The position numbers and the translations under genes were made by a program. Source: Tenuifilum sp040752515 (GTDB taxonomy: Bacteria > Bacteroidota > Bacteroidia > Bacteroidales > Tenuifilaceae). From it: a stretch of 64,000 nucleotides of DNA. The DNA lies in assembly GCA_040752515.1 (NCBI GenBank), contig JBFMGQ010000012.1, positions 1 through 64,000 of the forward strand, read 5' to 3'. The notes beneath the pieces are model-generated. The model did not search any database, was not told where the DNA came from, and was given only the letters and a program-made list of their open reading frames with translations. Of this stretch, positions 26,978 to 36,306 are shown piece after piece. How positions within the stretch are numbered: the stretch's first letter is position 1; every line of letters begins with the position of its first letter.

Positions 26978-27033
26978 ATGTTAAAACTACGATTCATGTT
27001 TAACAATATTAACTAAGAGGAGAAAGGTAGCGA

Positions 27034-29511
27034 ATGGCACAGGATAGCAACATGAATCAGGATATAATACCGCGAAACCCTGCCGGATACCCCGAGGAGG
27101 AAACCCTCGACATAAAGCAGCTGCTTTACCGCGTTATTGCCAACTGGTACTGGTATGCCATTTCGGTTTTCATTTCACTATTTGTGGCCTACCTGGTCAA
27201 CCGTTACTCCCAACAGATATTCAGCGTAACATCAAGTGTAATTGTACGCGACGACGACCAAACCAAGTCGTATGTGGGTGCGGAGCAGCTTTTACAAAGT
27301 TTAAGGCTGGTAAAAAACACCAAGAGCGTTCAGAACGAGATAGGTATTCTACAATCATACTCCCTTGCCCGCCAAACCATTGATGAACTCGAAGAGTTCA
27401 ATGTAACCTACGTAGCCGTTGGCCGGCGTGGTATAAAGGAATCGAAACTCTACAAAAGGTGTCCCTTTAAGGTAATAACCGATAGTGGTGCTGTTAATTT
27501 GATTAGCTATCCGGTTTACGTAACCATTCTCGATTCAGTCCGCTACCAGCTTGAGATTGACGATGGCATGGGTATTAAACGTATCCTGCGCTTTGGTGAA
27601 CCCTTTAACCACGAGAGCTTCAACTTTACCCTGCAGCTGCGCGATTATACCAGTTACAAGGATGCTCAAACCGTAAGCAGGTACTACTTCTACTTTAATG
27701 ACTCCAATGCACTTGCCCTGCAGTATAAATCAAAGGTAACGGTTACCCTCAACGATAAAAAGGGTTCCATACTAACCCTGAATAGCAGCGGGTTTGTTGC
27801 CGAGCAGGAGGCCGATTACCTGAATAAGCTCATGGAGGTTTACATCAGGCGTGGGCTGGAGGAAAAGAACCAGATTGCTGAGAATACTGTTAAATTTATT
27901 GACCAGCAGCTTGAGCTGATGACCGACTCGCTCCGCCGGGCCGAGCAGCGGTTGCAGGATTTCCGTACCACAAACCGGGTGGTTGATATATCGCACGAGG
28001 GTAGCATGCTTATCGATCGCATCAGGGCCATACAGCAGGAGCAGGGAGCCATTGAGCTTAAGGGATACTACTACAGCTACCTAAAGGAGTACCTTGCCCA
28101 GCGTAAGGATTTGAACACCCTGATTGCCCCGTCGGTGCTGGGGGTCGACGACCCACAGCTGAATACCCTGCTGGCCGAGGCCTCAAAGGCCTACATTGAG
28201 CGCGAGGAGCTCAGGGCTTCGGTTAAACCGGGTAGTCCTGGCCTGGAACAGCTCGATATCCGGATTGAGAACCTCAGGCAATCGTTAATTGAAAAGGTGA
28301 ACAGCCTGATTGATGCCAATGCCATTGCCCAAAAGCAGCTAAAGAACCGCATAAAGGAGGTGGAGGCCGAGATGACCCGCCTGCCTGTGAATGAGCGCCT
28401 ACTCATTGGCTTTGAGCGCGATTTTGGCCTTATTGATAAGATGTACACCTACCTCCAGGAAAAGCGCGCCGAGGCTGCCATTGCCCGTGCATCAAATATC
28501 CCCGATAACAAGATACTCGACTATGCCTTAGCTGAAAATGCCAGTATCATTAAGCCCAAGAAGCAGATGAATTACATTATTGCTCTGCTTGTTGGTTTGG
28601 CATTGCCCTTTATCATCATGCTGTTATACGACTTTTTCAACGACCGACTGGTTGACCTCAAGGAGATATCGCGCCGTACCAAGGTGCCCGTTATTGGAAC
28701 CCTTGGCCACAACCGCTACGAGACCGAACTGCCAGCTATTGATAAACCCAAATCGACCCTTACCGAATCGTTCAGGGGGCTACGAACCAATTTACAGTAC
28801 CTGCTGCGTGAGCCCGATAAAAAGGTGGTGTCGGTTTCATCCACCGTGGTGGGCGAGGGAAAAACCTTTATTGCGGCAAACCTGGCGGTTATTACAGCCG
28901 TTACCGGTAAAAAGGTGCTGCTGGTGGGGCTCGACCTCCGCAAACCACGCTTGCATAGGCTCATGGGATATACCGGTACAGTGGGTATCAGCACTTATTT
29001 AATAGGCCGGAGCAATATCGACGATATTGTATTGCCCTCGCAGGTCGAAAACCTTTACTTTGCCCCCAGCGGGCCCATTCCACCCAACCCCGCAGAGCTG
29101 CTCGGATCCCATAGGATGGACGAGTTTATGGCCTGGGCGCGCAGTAATTTCGATTACGTTGTGGTTGATAGTCCCCCCGTGGCCATTGTTTCCGATGCCT
29201 TCCTTATTGCCCGCTTTACCGATGCCAACCTCTTTGTGGTTAGGTTTGGCTACTCCTCGCGCGAGGTGCTAAACCTGATTAACGACATCTATAAGCATCA
29301 CCAGGTACGCAACCTGGCGCTGGTGATTAACGATTTTGCCCCAAGGCGCGGTTACGGCTATGGTTACAGCTATGCCTACAGCTACGGCTACAGCTACGGC
29401 TACGGCTACCGTTACGGGTATGGCTATGGCCCCTACACCGGCAGCGGCTACTACTCCGACGACGATGAACCAAAGCTGACCTGGAAGGAGCGAATTAAAC
29501 GGTTATTTTAA
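27034..29511 (+). CDS. wzc: Wzc-like chain-length regulator / tyrosine autokinase
   Basis: 825 residues, preceded by a strong AGGAGAAAGG site (27018-27027), unusual for this phylum. An N-terminal Wzz domain has transmembrane segments near residues 38-60 and 511-535, with a long coiled-coil periplasmic region between. The cytoplasmic BY-kinase domain has Walker A (VGEGKTFIAANLA, about 605-617), Walker A' (LLVGLDLRKPRLH) and Walker B (YVVVDSPPVAIVS). The C-terminus carries a Tyr cluster (about 772-808, 16 Tyr, mostly alternating with Gly/Ser) ending in SDDDEP, the autophosphorylation tail. It would act with the Wza-like protein in glycan export and length control. The low-complexity tail is encoded by imperfect TACGGC repeats and may vary in length between strains. 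Confidence 0.92.
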   Translation: MAQDSNMNQDIIPRNPAGYPEEETLDIKQLLYRVIANWYWYAISVFISLFVAYLVNRYSQQIFSVTSSVIVRDDDQTKSYVGAEQLLQSLRLVKNTKSVQNEIGILQSYSLARQTIDELEEFNVTYVAVGRRGIKESKLYKRCPFKVITDSGAVNLISYPVYVTILDSVRYQLEIDDGMGIKRILRFGEPFNHESFNFTLQLRDYTSYKDAQTVSRYYFYFNDSNALALQYKSKVTVTLNDKKGSILTLNSSGFVAEQEADYLNKLMEVYIRRGLEEKNQIAENTVKFIDQQLELMTDSLRRAEQRLQDFRTTNRVVDISHEGSMLIDRIRAIQQEQGAIELKGYYYSYLKEYLAQRKDLNTLIAPSVLGVDDPQLNTLLAEASKAYIEREELRASVKPGSPGLEQLDIRIENLRQSLIEKVNSLIDANAIAQKQLKNRIKEVEAEMTRLPVNERLLIGFERDFGLIDKMYTYLQEKRAEAAIARASNIPDNKILDYALAENASIIKPKKQMNYIIALLVGLALPFIIMLLYDFFNDRLVDLKEISRRTKVPVIGTLGHNRYETELPAIDKPKSTLTESFRGLRTNLQYLLREPDKKVVSVSSTVVGEGKTFIAANLAVITAVTGKKVLLVGLDLRKPRLHRLMGYTGTVGISTYLIGRSNIDDIVLPSQVENLYFAPSGPIPPNPAELLGSHRMDEFMAWARSNFDYVVVDSPPVAIVSDAFLIARFTDANLFVVRFGYSSREVLNLINDIYKHHQVRNLALVINDFAPRRGYGYGYSYAYSYGYSYGYGYRYGYGYGPYTGSGYYSDDDEPKLTWKERIKRLF

Positions 29512-29514
29512 CTA

Positions 29515-29607
29515 TGAGGCTGTTACTATTATCATTTTGAGCGTAGCCGAAAAATCTCTACAACTATTTTAAGAAATTCGGTTGCTTAATTTTAAAATAC
29601 AGCCTCA
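29515..29607. mobile_element. 93-bp MITE-like element bounded by TGAGGCTGT/ACAGCCTCA
   Basis: A perfect nine-base inverted repeat (29515-29523 and 29599-29607) encloses TCATTTTGAGCGTAGCCGAA and AAATCTC, a dispersed Bacteroidota intergenic sequence. It begins immediately after the wzc stop codon. No ORF lies inside, so it would be non-autonomous. Confidence 0.6.
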
Positions 29608-29617
29608 GCACAAATAG

Positions 29618-29676
29618 ATGATTTTAATTGCAGGTGAACAACCTGTAACTGACGGGGCGAAGCTTTTTAAAATCAT
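29618..29676 (+). promoter_or_regulatory. inverted-repeat leader upstream of the glycan locus
   Basis: ATGATTTTAA (29618-29627) and TTAAAATCAT (29667-29676) are perfect 10-base inverted arms. They enclose a second palindrome CAGGT-GAACA-ACCTG and the word GACGGGGCGAAGC. The right arm ends two bases before the flippase start at 29679, so the folded RNA would occlude that start. It marks the border between normal-GC and AT-rich DNA. A regulatory or antitermination role is inference. Confidence 0.4.
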
Positions 29677-29678
29677 TA

Positions 29679-30971
29679 ATGTCAAAACTCTCACAACTTC
29701 AAAAAAATATTTTAAGCGGAACATTAGTTCATGGCTTAAACATAAGTCTTGTATTTATTAGTTATCCTATATACATATCATTTTTAGGAATAGAACAGTT
29801 CTCTGTATGGATTTTAATTTCAATTATAATTTCATTTGCTCAATTTGGTGATTTTGGAATAGGAAAAGCTATTATTAACTATACCTCATTTCTTTTCAAT
29901 TCTGATAATAAAAAAGAAATTTTATCTATAATAGTTAATGGGATTTCAATTGTAATATTTATTTCAATAATTATACAAATTATTATAAATCTTTTTCTAA
30001 ATACAATTATTAATTTATTAAATATACCCCCTATTTATCACAATGATGCATATAAAGCAATACCTTTGATAGGGATTTCAATATTTACATTTTTACTTTA
30101 TGACACTCTCGCCAATGTAATTGCGGGTATTGGTAGAATAGATAAATATAATTTATTATTACTATTATTAAATATTTTAAAAACTAGTTTAACAATTATC
30201 TTTTTATACCTAAACCCTAATATTATAAGTATGGTTTTTGGTATTATAATCTCAAATACATTATTTTTGATAATAATTATTACTTGGCTTATAAAAAATA
30301 AAATCATTTATCTGAATAATTTAAAAGATGTTAAAATAAAACTTCCTATTATTTCAAAATTAATAAAATACGGGTTACCAGTTTTTGGAATACAGATAGT
30401 TAATATTTTTATGTTCCCTTTCATAAAAATAATAATCTCAAAAATCTTTGGTATACAATATGTTGGTTATTTTGAGTTGTCAACTAAATCAGCATATTCA
30501 ATTAGAACTTTATTTGAAAAAGGGCTAACAGCATTACTACCAGAATATTCTAAATTTGCAAATAATAACAAAAACTCAATAGATCAACTTAAAAGATTAG
30601 CAAATTCCTTTACGTTTAAGATTATAATATATTTTTTACCTGTGTTTTCGATAATAATTCTGTTATCAAAATATTTTCTTAAAACTTGGCTCCAAAGCAA
30701 TTATAATGATAATGTTTTTTGGGGTTTTTTACTTTTACAACCAGGGATTATTATAAGTTTAATTTCATTGCCATCTTACTATGCATTGATGGGAATAAGA
30801 AAACATTATCATTGTTTTATTGAATCATTAATCAGATTAGCATTGACAATCATTTTATTTTATTACTTTAAATCTTTTATAATTAATTATAATATAATAT
30901 TTATATTTATTTCAATTATTGTTATTATATCAAACACTTATGTTATGGCAATTTTTAAAAGAATTAATTAA
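29679..30971 (+). CDS. Wzx-type polysaccharide flippase
   Basis: 430 residues, almost entirely hydrophobic with about 12 predicted membrane segments and few charged residues between them. This matches MATE/MOP-superfamily polysaccharide transporters (Wzx/RfbX), which flip undecaprenyl-linked repeat units across the inner membrane. The N-terminal pattern (LVHGLNISLVFISYPIYISFLG, GDFGIGKAIINY) is typical of Wzx. It is the first gene of a very AT-rich block, and codon use differs sharply from the wza-wzc pair. A 93-bp gap separates it from the next gene. Confidence 0.85.
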   Translation: MSKLSQLQKNILSGTLVHGLNISLVFISYPIYISFLGIEQFSVWILISIIISFAQFGDFGIGKAIINYTSFLFNSDNKKEILSIIVNGISIVIFISIIIQIIINLFLNTIINLLNIPPIYHNDAYKAIPLIGISIFTFLLYDTLANVIAGIGRIDKYNLLLLLLNILKTSLTIIFLYLNPNIISMVFGIIISNTLFLIIIITWLIKNKIIYLNNLKDVKIKLPIISKLIKYGLPVFGIQIVNIFMFPFIKIIISKIFGIQYVGYFELSTKSAYSIRTLFEKGLTALLPEYSKFANNNKNSIDQLKRLANSFTFKIIIYFLPVFSIIILLSKYFLKTWLQSNYNDNVFWGFLLLQPGIIISLISLPSYYALMGIRKHYHCFIESLIRLALTIILFYYFKSFIINYNIIFIFISIIVIISNTYVMAIFKRIN

Positions 30972-31064
30972 TTTTTTTTAAGTTTAATAATTTTATTAAA
31001 ATTTTATAATATTTACTAATATAATACTTTAAAAACGCTAATAATCAACAATTATTATTAAAAT

Positions 31065-32246
31065 ATGAAAGTTATAACAATATATACTACCTCAGATTAT
31101 CCTTTTGGTGGGCCAGCAGAAAATTTTGTAAGGCAAATGGCTTTAGGCTTAAAAGAGAATGGACAATCTGTGAGAATAGTATTACTAAAAGGACAAAATA
31201 AAAAACAAAAAAATGATACTAAAATACCATATGTGAGCCTTCTTTTCTCTAAACGTCCTAAGAATGGATTTCTAAAATTAATTCAACTTTTATTTATTTT
31301 CTTAACAGTACCATATTCTTTATTAAAAAATAAAATTAAAAGAAACTCAAAAATAATAATATTGTATGGTGTCGAATACTTTCACCTTATGATACCATTT
31401 TTAATTATGAAATATATACTTAATCTTAAAGTTTATCGCATTATCACAGATAGATACCCTAAAAATGTTATTTCTCCAATATGGTGGAAAACTCCTAAAA
31501 TATTATTTTACAATTTTCAATACAAATATATTGATAAATTTCTTGACGGCATAATTTGCTTAAGTTCGTTTTTAAAAGAAAGTTCTATTAAATACGGAGT
31601 TAAAAAGAATAAAATTATTGTAATTCCTCATTTTATCGATCTTTCATTTTTTAAAGTAAGCAAATCTTTGCCTAGAGATAACGAAAAAATAAGAATAGGG
31701 ATGTGCGGTACCCTAAATCGACAAAACGGAATACTTGAATTGATAAAAGCCTATAAAATCATACAAATGAAACATCCCAATGTAGAACTATTACTAGTAG
31801 GGCCAATTAAAAATGATATAATTAAAGAAATAAACAAAATATTTTCATCGTTAGATGATAATTCAATTATTATTACAGGGAAAGTTGACAGCCAGTACAT
31901 ACCTGATTATTTGTATTCATGTGATATCCTTGTGAACCCAAGACGATCGGGGATATTTGCTGATGCAGGATTTCCTACAAAATTAGGTGAATATTTTGCA
32001 TCAAGAAAACCAGTAGTAGCAACTTCAGTTGGAGATATCAAAATCTACTTCCAAAACCAAAAGGAGCTTATTCTTGTTGACCCTAATTCAATACATTCAT
32101 TAGCTAATGGCATATGTTTTTTAATCGAAAATAAATGCCTTGCTAAGGATATTGCACTTAACGGTTATAAATGGGCTTCGGAAAATCTAGATTACAAAAA
32201 ATCTGCACAAAGATTAATTAATTTCATATATAATAAGAAATATTAA
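31065..32246 (+). CDS. glycosyltransferase family 4 (GT-B)
   Basis: 393 residues. The N-terminal Rossmann half opens MKVITIYTTSDYPFGGPAEN with the Gly-rich acceptor loop. The C-terminal half has the nucleotide-sugar region: IRIGMCGTLNRQNGILELI, the ELLLVGPIKND strand, and the conserved GFPTKLGEYFASRKPVVAT stretch with the catalytic/ribose-binding glutamate. It should add one sugar to the lipid-linked repeat unit in the cytoplasm; donor and linkage cannot be deduced. AT-rich like its neighbours, and 14 bases from the next gene. Confidence 0.85.
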   Translation: MKVITIYTTSDYPFGGPAENFVRQMALGLKENGQSVRIVLLKGQNKKQKNDTKIPYVSLLFSKRPKNGFLKLIQLLFIFLTVPYSLLKNKIKRNSKIIILYGVEYFHLMIPFLIMKYILNLKVYRIITDRYPKNVISPIWWKTPKILFYNFQYKYIDKFLDGIICLSSFLKESSIKYGVKKNKIIVIPHFIDLSFFKVSKSLPRDNEKIRIGMCGTLNRQNGILELIKAYKIIQMKHPNVELLLVGPIKNDIIKEINKIFSSLDDNSIIITGKVDSQYIPDYLYSCDILVNPRRSGIFADAGFPTKLGEYFASRKPVVATSVGDIKIYFQNQKELILVDPNSIHSLANGICFLIENKCLAKDIALNGYKWASENLDYKKSAQRLINFIYNKKY

Positions 32247-32260
32247 AATAATTTTCTTAA

Positions 32261-33559
32261 ATGATAAAATTTATATACTACGGTATTTTCCTAATAAGTT
32301 TTATACTTGTTTTAAGATCAAAAGAAAGATTTTTGTATTTTATTCCAATATTTAATGTTATTGTAGATACTTCGTTTTCTTTTTTCTCCGGGTTTTCAGA
32401 AATTACATATCTAAGGGGCCTTGTTTTGATTTTATTTATTTTAATAACTCTATGGAAGGTTAATTTAACAAAACTAAATTTTACGATATATTTGTTTTTA
32501 TTTTATGTATTACTAATTGTAATAAATTCTAAAGAATTATTATATTCTATAAAAGCCTATTTTCAAATTTTAATACCCTTCCTTATTTTTACAATTTCCT
32601 TAAATTATTTTGATAATGAAAATAAAGTAAAAAAACTACTAAACATTTCCTATTTGATACTTCCATTAAGCGTAGTTTTCACTTCTGCAGGTTATATTTA
32701 TGGCATTGGTAGAGTCTTAGAATATACTCTAACAGGTTCTGTTTCAGAAGAGACTGTTGGATTGCTTGGTAGCGGCGGGCAGTATGTTCCAGGTGTTATG
32801 ATTTCTATGCTGCCCTTGTTATTTGTTATTCGAAATAAAAGAGATAAAATTATATGGATATACTTTGCTTTAGGAATAATAAACTACATTTTTATAATAC
32901 TAAACATGAGAAGAACAGCTATTTTAATCCCTGCTATAGGACTTTTACCTTTCATCTTTATAAGCAAACATAAAATTAAGTTTATTAAGTATATATTTAT
33001 TTTCTTTATCTCATTATTATTAATTTCACCTTTATATAAAGATAAACTCATCAAAAGGTATGAAATTCGTGCAGAGAAAGGGCGATTTGATGAAGATTTC
33101 TACAAAACAGAGGCAAGATATACTGAAAATATAGAAATGCTCGAAGAAATTGTAAAATTCACAGAACCTTACAAAGTACTTTTTGGTATAGGTAATAATG
33201 CATTTGCTGAATCTATATATAAGGGCGAGGTTGTAAGAAGAATGTATCACTCTGATACGGCAAAACTTTATCATAGCATCGGTCTGTTTGGACTACTTAT
33301 TTATTTTTCAATATATGCTGCCCTATTAATTAAGATATATAGAACTAGAATCATTAATTCTAAACTAGTTTATTACAAAATAGCGGCTTTAGGGCTCCTA
33401 TTTATTCAAATTTTTGTATCTTTAAACGGTAGCATTACAATAATAACTTTTAGAACGGTTACCTTTTTACTTATTGGTTCTTTACTTGGATTTTTGAAAA
33501 ACTCAAAACAACTAAAATTATATGAATCAATTTCCTACTATAATTATAACCACAGATAA
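32261..33559 (+). CDS. Wzy-like O-antigen/capsule polymerase
   Basis: 432 residues with about ten hydrophobic segments and one large polar loop around residues 255-310. This is the usual architecture of Wzy/WaaL O-antigen polymerase-ligase proteins, whose primary sequence is poorly conserved. Position between flippase, transferases and export genes supports the polymerase reading over the ligase reading. Its last 38 bases overlap the start of the next gene in another frame, implying coupled translation. Confidence 0.75.
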   Translation: MIKFIYYGIFLISFILVLRSKERFLYFIPIFNVIVDTSFSFFSGFSEITYLRGLVLILFILITLWKVNLTKLNFTIYLFLFYVLLIVINSKELLYSIKAYFQILIPFLIFTISLNYFDNENKVKKLLNISYLILPLSVVFTSAGYIYGIGRVLEYTLTGSVSEETVGLLGSGGQYVPGVMISMLPLLFVIRNKRDKIIWIYFALGIINYIFIILNMRRTAILIPAIGLLPFIFISKHKIKFIKYIFIFFISLLLISPLYKDKLIKRYEIRAEKGRFDEDFYKTEARYTENIEMLEEIVKFTEPYKVLFGIGNNAFAESIYKGEVVRRMYHSDTAKLYHSIGLFGLLIYFSIYAALLIKIYRTRIINSKLVYYKIAALGLLFIQIFVSLNGSITIITFRTVTFLLIGSLLGFLKNSKQLKLYESISYYNYNHR

Positions 33560-35291
33560 CAGTTTAAAGTTAATAAACGATTATCATTGCGTTCAATATA
33601 AGCATTTTTTAATATATATTAAAAAAAACATTTTAAATTATTATTTTAGCAACAATAATGATTTTATTATTATAACTCATGCAAACTATTCTTTTTTGAA
33701 GAGGATAAAAGATTTTAAAACATTTGATTTATTAAATTCTAATACTATTTTCGAGTATTTGAGTTGGGGAGTTTTTATAATGCTTAATAAGAAAGATAAT
33801 ACACTAATAGTTAAAAATGATATTTATGGCATATACCCTTTTTATATTTATAATAATAACGAAAATATTTTTCTGTCAAATAATTTTAATTATTTAGTAG
33901 AATTAGCTAATGAGTTAACAATTGATAATTTATCAATTATTGACATTCTATTATATAACTATCCTTTAAAGAATAGAACTATTTTTAAAGAAATATCAAG
34001 AATTAGAGCCTTTTCAACAATAACTCTTAAAGATTCAAAAGTACATCTAAAACAGGATGGTCTAATAGATAAAATATTTACAAAAAAAAGTAAAAGAAAC
34101 AAAATAGACAAATCAATATTTGCTATAAACAATGTTTTAATTCACGATCAAAGCCCCAATATAGAAAATCAACTTGCTTTAACTGGTGGTTTTGATTCTA
34201 AAATTTTATTGTCATCATTATTAAGTTTAGATATTAATTTTAGTGCTTTTACCTGGGGTAGTAAAAATTCAGCTGATTATGTATCAGCTGAAGAAACATG
34301 CAAAATATTAGAATTAAAACATAAAAATATTGAACAGAATTCTTTAAATAACTACCCTATTGAATACTTAAAAAGACTATTAGATTATCAGCCTAATTTT
34401 CCAGTAGCTGATACATTATTAAACTATATTCTTGTTAATGATTATTTAAAACCATCTAATATTTTCACTGGAATTATGGGTGGTGAATTAATTGTTGGTC
34501 CAATAATTAAAGCAGAATTAATTCTAACTAGAAATGCTTATTTCTTATTATCATCTAATGATATAAATGAATACAAGCTCAAAGTATTATCAGATTCTAA
34601 AATTAACAGTATTATTAAAGATAGCATTTTAGAAGAAAAAATAGATTTATATTATAATTTATTAGAAGAATACTCATTTAAAAAAGATACGCCTAAAAAT
34701 TCGAATGTTATTAAATTTTTACTAATTGAAGCGTATCCCAAATTTTTTGGTACTGTATTAAATATATTCCTTAACAAGCACAACTTAATCACACCCTTGG
34801 TCAACCTAGACCATTTAAAATATTTACTTAATTCTAAATATAGTTTCACTCGAAAAAAAACCTTCTGCAATAATCCTCTAATACATTTTTCTTCTCGAAG
34901 ATTTTATGCAAAATATGTAAAACTAGTTTACCCGAAGGTTTTAAAAACACCTATGGACAGAAGGTATAATTTAGGACATTTCAAAAATTTTTTAACAATG
35001 ATAATTCCATCAATTAGCTACATAGAAAGACATTTCTTAAAAAATAAACAAATTAAATCAATGGAAAAAGAATATATTAATAAGTTAGTAAATTATACTC
35101 AAGAAATTATTAATGATTCACCTCTTAATAATATCGTTTTAATAGATATTAATAAAACAAACAAATATTTAGGAGAATTTAGAAGAGGATATAGAAATAA
35201 CAGACTTACCCAAAATATTTTACAAATATTAATTTTACATATTTTGCTCAATAAGTATAAACATAAAAAGATTAATTATGAGAACCATTAA
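33522..35291 (+). CDS. asparagine-synthetase-like protein of the glycan locus
   Basis: 589 residues. The C-terminal synthetase domain carries the ATP pyrophosphatase loop LTGGFDSKILL (about 219-229). In place of a catalytic Cys2 glutaminase the N-terminus starts MNQFP, so the glutaminase half looks degenerate, although the NDIYGIYPFYIY and YLSWGVFIML stretches retain the fold. Relatives in O-antigen clusters amidate uronic acids or join amino groups to sugars. Here it overlaps the polymerase upstream by 38 bases and the ATP-grasp gene downstream by 14. Substrate unknown. Free ammonia may be used if the glutaminase is dead; that is inference. Confidence 0.75.
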   Translation: MNQFPTIIITTDNSLKLINDYHCVQYKHFLIYIKKNILNYYFSNNNDFIIITHANYSFLKRIKDFKTFDLLNSNTIFEYLSWGVFIMLNKKDNTLIVKNDIYGIYPFYIYNNNENIFLSNNFNYLVELANELTIDNLSIIDILLYNYPLKNRTIFKEISRIRAFSTITLKDSKVHLKQDGLIDKIFTKKSKRNKIDKSIFAINNVLIHDQSPNIENQLALTGGFDSKILLSSLLSLDINFSAFTWGSKNSADYVSAEETCKILELKHKNIEQNSLNNYPIEYLKRLLDYQPNFPVADTLLNYILVNDYLKPSNIFTGIMGGELIVGPIIKAELILTRNAYFLLSSNDINEYKLKVLSDSKINSIIKDSILEEKIDLYYNLLEEYSFKKDTPKNSNVIKFLLIEAYPKFFGTVLNIFLNKHNLITPLVNLDHLKYLLNSKYSFTRKKTFCNNPLIHFSSRRFYAKYVKLVYPKVLKTPMDRRYNLGHFKNFLTMIIPSISYIERHFLKNKQIKSMEKEYINKLVNYTQEIINDSPLNNIVLIDINKTNKYLGEFRRGYRNNRLTQNILQILILHILLNKYKHKKINYENH

Positions 35292-36306
35292 ACTAATAGT
35301 TGATTATAAAAATAGATTTGGCACAAAATACACTGCCTCACCATATCGAAGTGGTATGGATAAGAATAAACTTAAATCATATTTTAATAATTTTGGATAT
35401 TCTATTCAATTTGTTTATCCTTGGCAAATAAATTTTAAAAATTGCAATAATGAACTTTATTTATATACATCATCCGAAGATAGGGGCCTTTATTACAAAT
35501 CTTACATAGAAGATGTCGTGCTTGGTTTAAAACTCGCTGGCGCACATATTATACCTGATTTTGAATTTTTAAGAGCCCATCACAATAAAGTTTTCATGGA
35601 AATTCTAAGAAAAATCTCTAATAACTCAAAAATAGATTCAATATATTCTAAGGTTTATGGTACTCTTGAAGAATTAAGAGAAGATCTTGTTCATTACAAT
35701 CATATTAATCATGTTCTAAAACCTTCAGAGGGAGCAATGAGCAAAGGTGTGTCACATGCTACTAACTTAAAACAACTTATTAAACAAGCAAAAATAATAT
35801 CTAACTCCAGTTCCTATAAAAATGATATAATTGACATATTAAGATCTAAAATACATAAAGAATATATTAAAGAATCTAGAAACCGAAAAAAATTTATAGT
35901 CCAAGATTTTATCCCTAATTTAGAAGGTGACTGGAAAGTGCTTATCTATTGGGATAAATATTATGTTCTAAGACGATTGAACAGAAAAAACGACTTTAGA
36001 GCTAGTGGAGGAGGACGGTTATCTTATACAAGTGAAGTTCCAACTAAGCTGCTTTCTTTTGCAAGAGATATTGCAATTGAATTAAATCTTCCAAATGTTT
36101 CTTTTGATATCGCATATGATGGAAATAAATGTTATCTTCTCGAATTTCAGGCTTTATATTTTGGCACTTATACACTTGAGCATTCTCAATTCTATTTCAT
36201 ATTTAACAATAAATGGGAAATGATTGAAGAGAGTTCTATCCTTGAAAAAGAATATGCTAATAGCATTGTTAATTATATTGAAAACAATTTTAATTATTTA
36301 AAATGA
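35278..36306 (+). CDS. ATP-grasp ligase-like protein
   Basis: 342 residues. Recognisable ATP-grasp elements are VLKPSEGAMSKGVSHA (about 145-160, nucleotide-binding lysine and glycine loop), the adenine-region strand FIVQDFIPNLEGDWKVLIYW (about 205-224) and the metal-binding segment VSFDIAYDGNKCYLLEFQA (about 273-291). The family joins a carboxylate to an amine through an acylphosphate. In a glycan cluster this could attach an amino acid or make an amide-linked precursor. It overlaps both neighbours. I cannot assign a substrate. Confidence 0.75.
   Translation: MRTIKLIVDYKNRFGTKYTASPYRSGMDKNKLKSYFNNFGYSIQFVYPWQINFKNCNNELYLYTSSEDRGLYYKSYIEDVVLGLKLAGAHIIPDFEFLRAHHNKVFMEILRKISNNSKIDSIYSKVYGTLEELREDLVHYNHINHVLKPSEGAMSKGVSHATNLKQLIKQAKIISNSSSYKNDIIDILRSKIHKEYIKESRNRKKFIVQDFIPNLEGDWKVLIYWDKYYVLRRLNRKNDFRASGGGRLSYTSEVPTKLLSFARDIAIELNLPNVSFDIAYDGNKCYLLEFQALYFGTYTLEHSQFYFIFNNKWEMIEESSILEKEYANSIVNYIENNFNYLK

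Noticed and set aside
29608..29678. JUMPstart/ops RfaH site upstream of the glycan locus
   Set aside because: No GGCGGTAG-like ops core is present; only a generic nested palindrome is seen.
33522..33559. Frameshift fusing the polymerase and the asparagine-synthetase-like gene
   Set aside because: Both proteins are complete at the expected lengths. A 38-base overlap is in keeping with the other overlaps in this compact locus.
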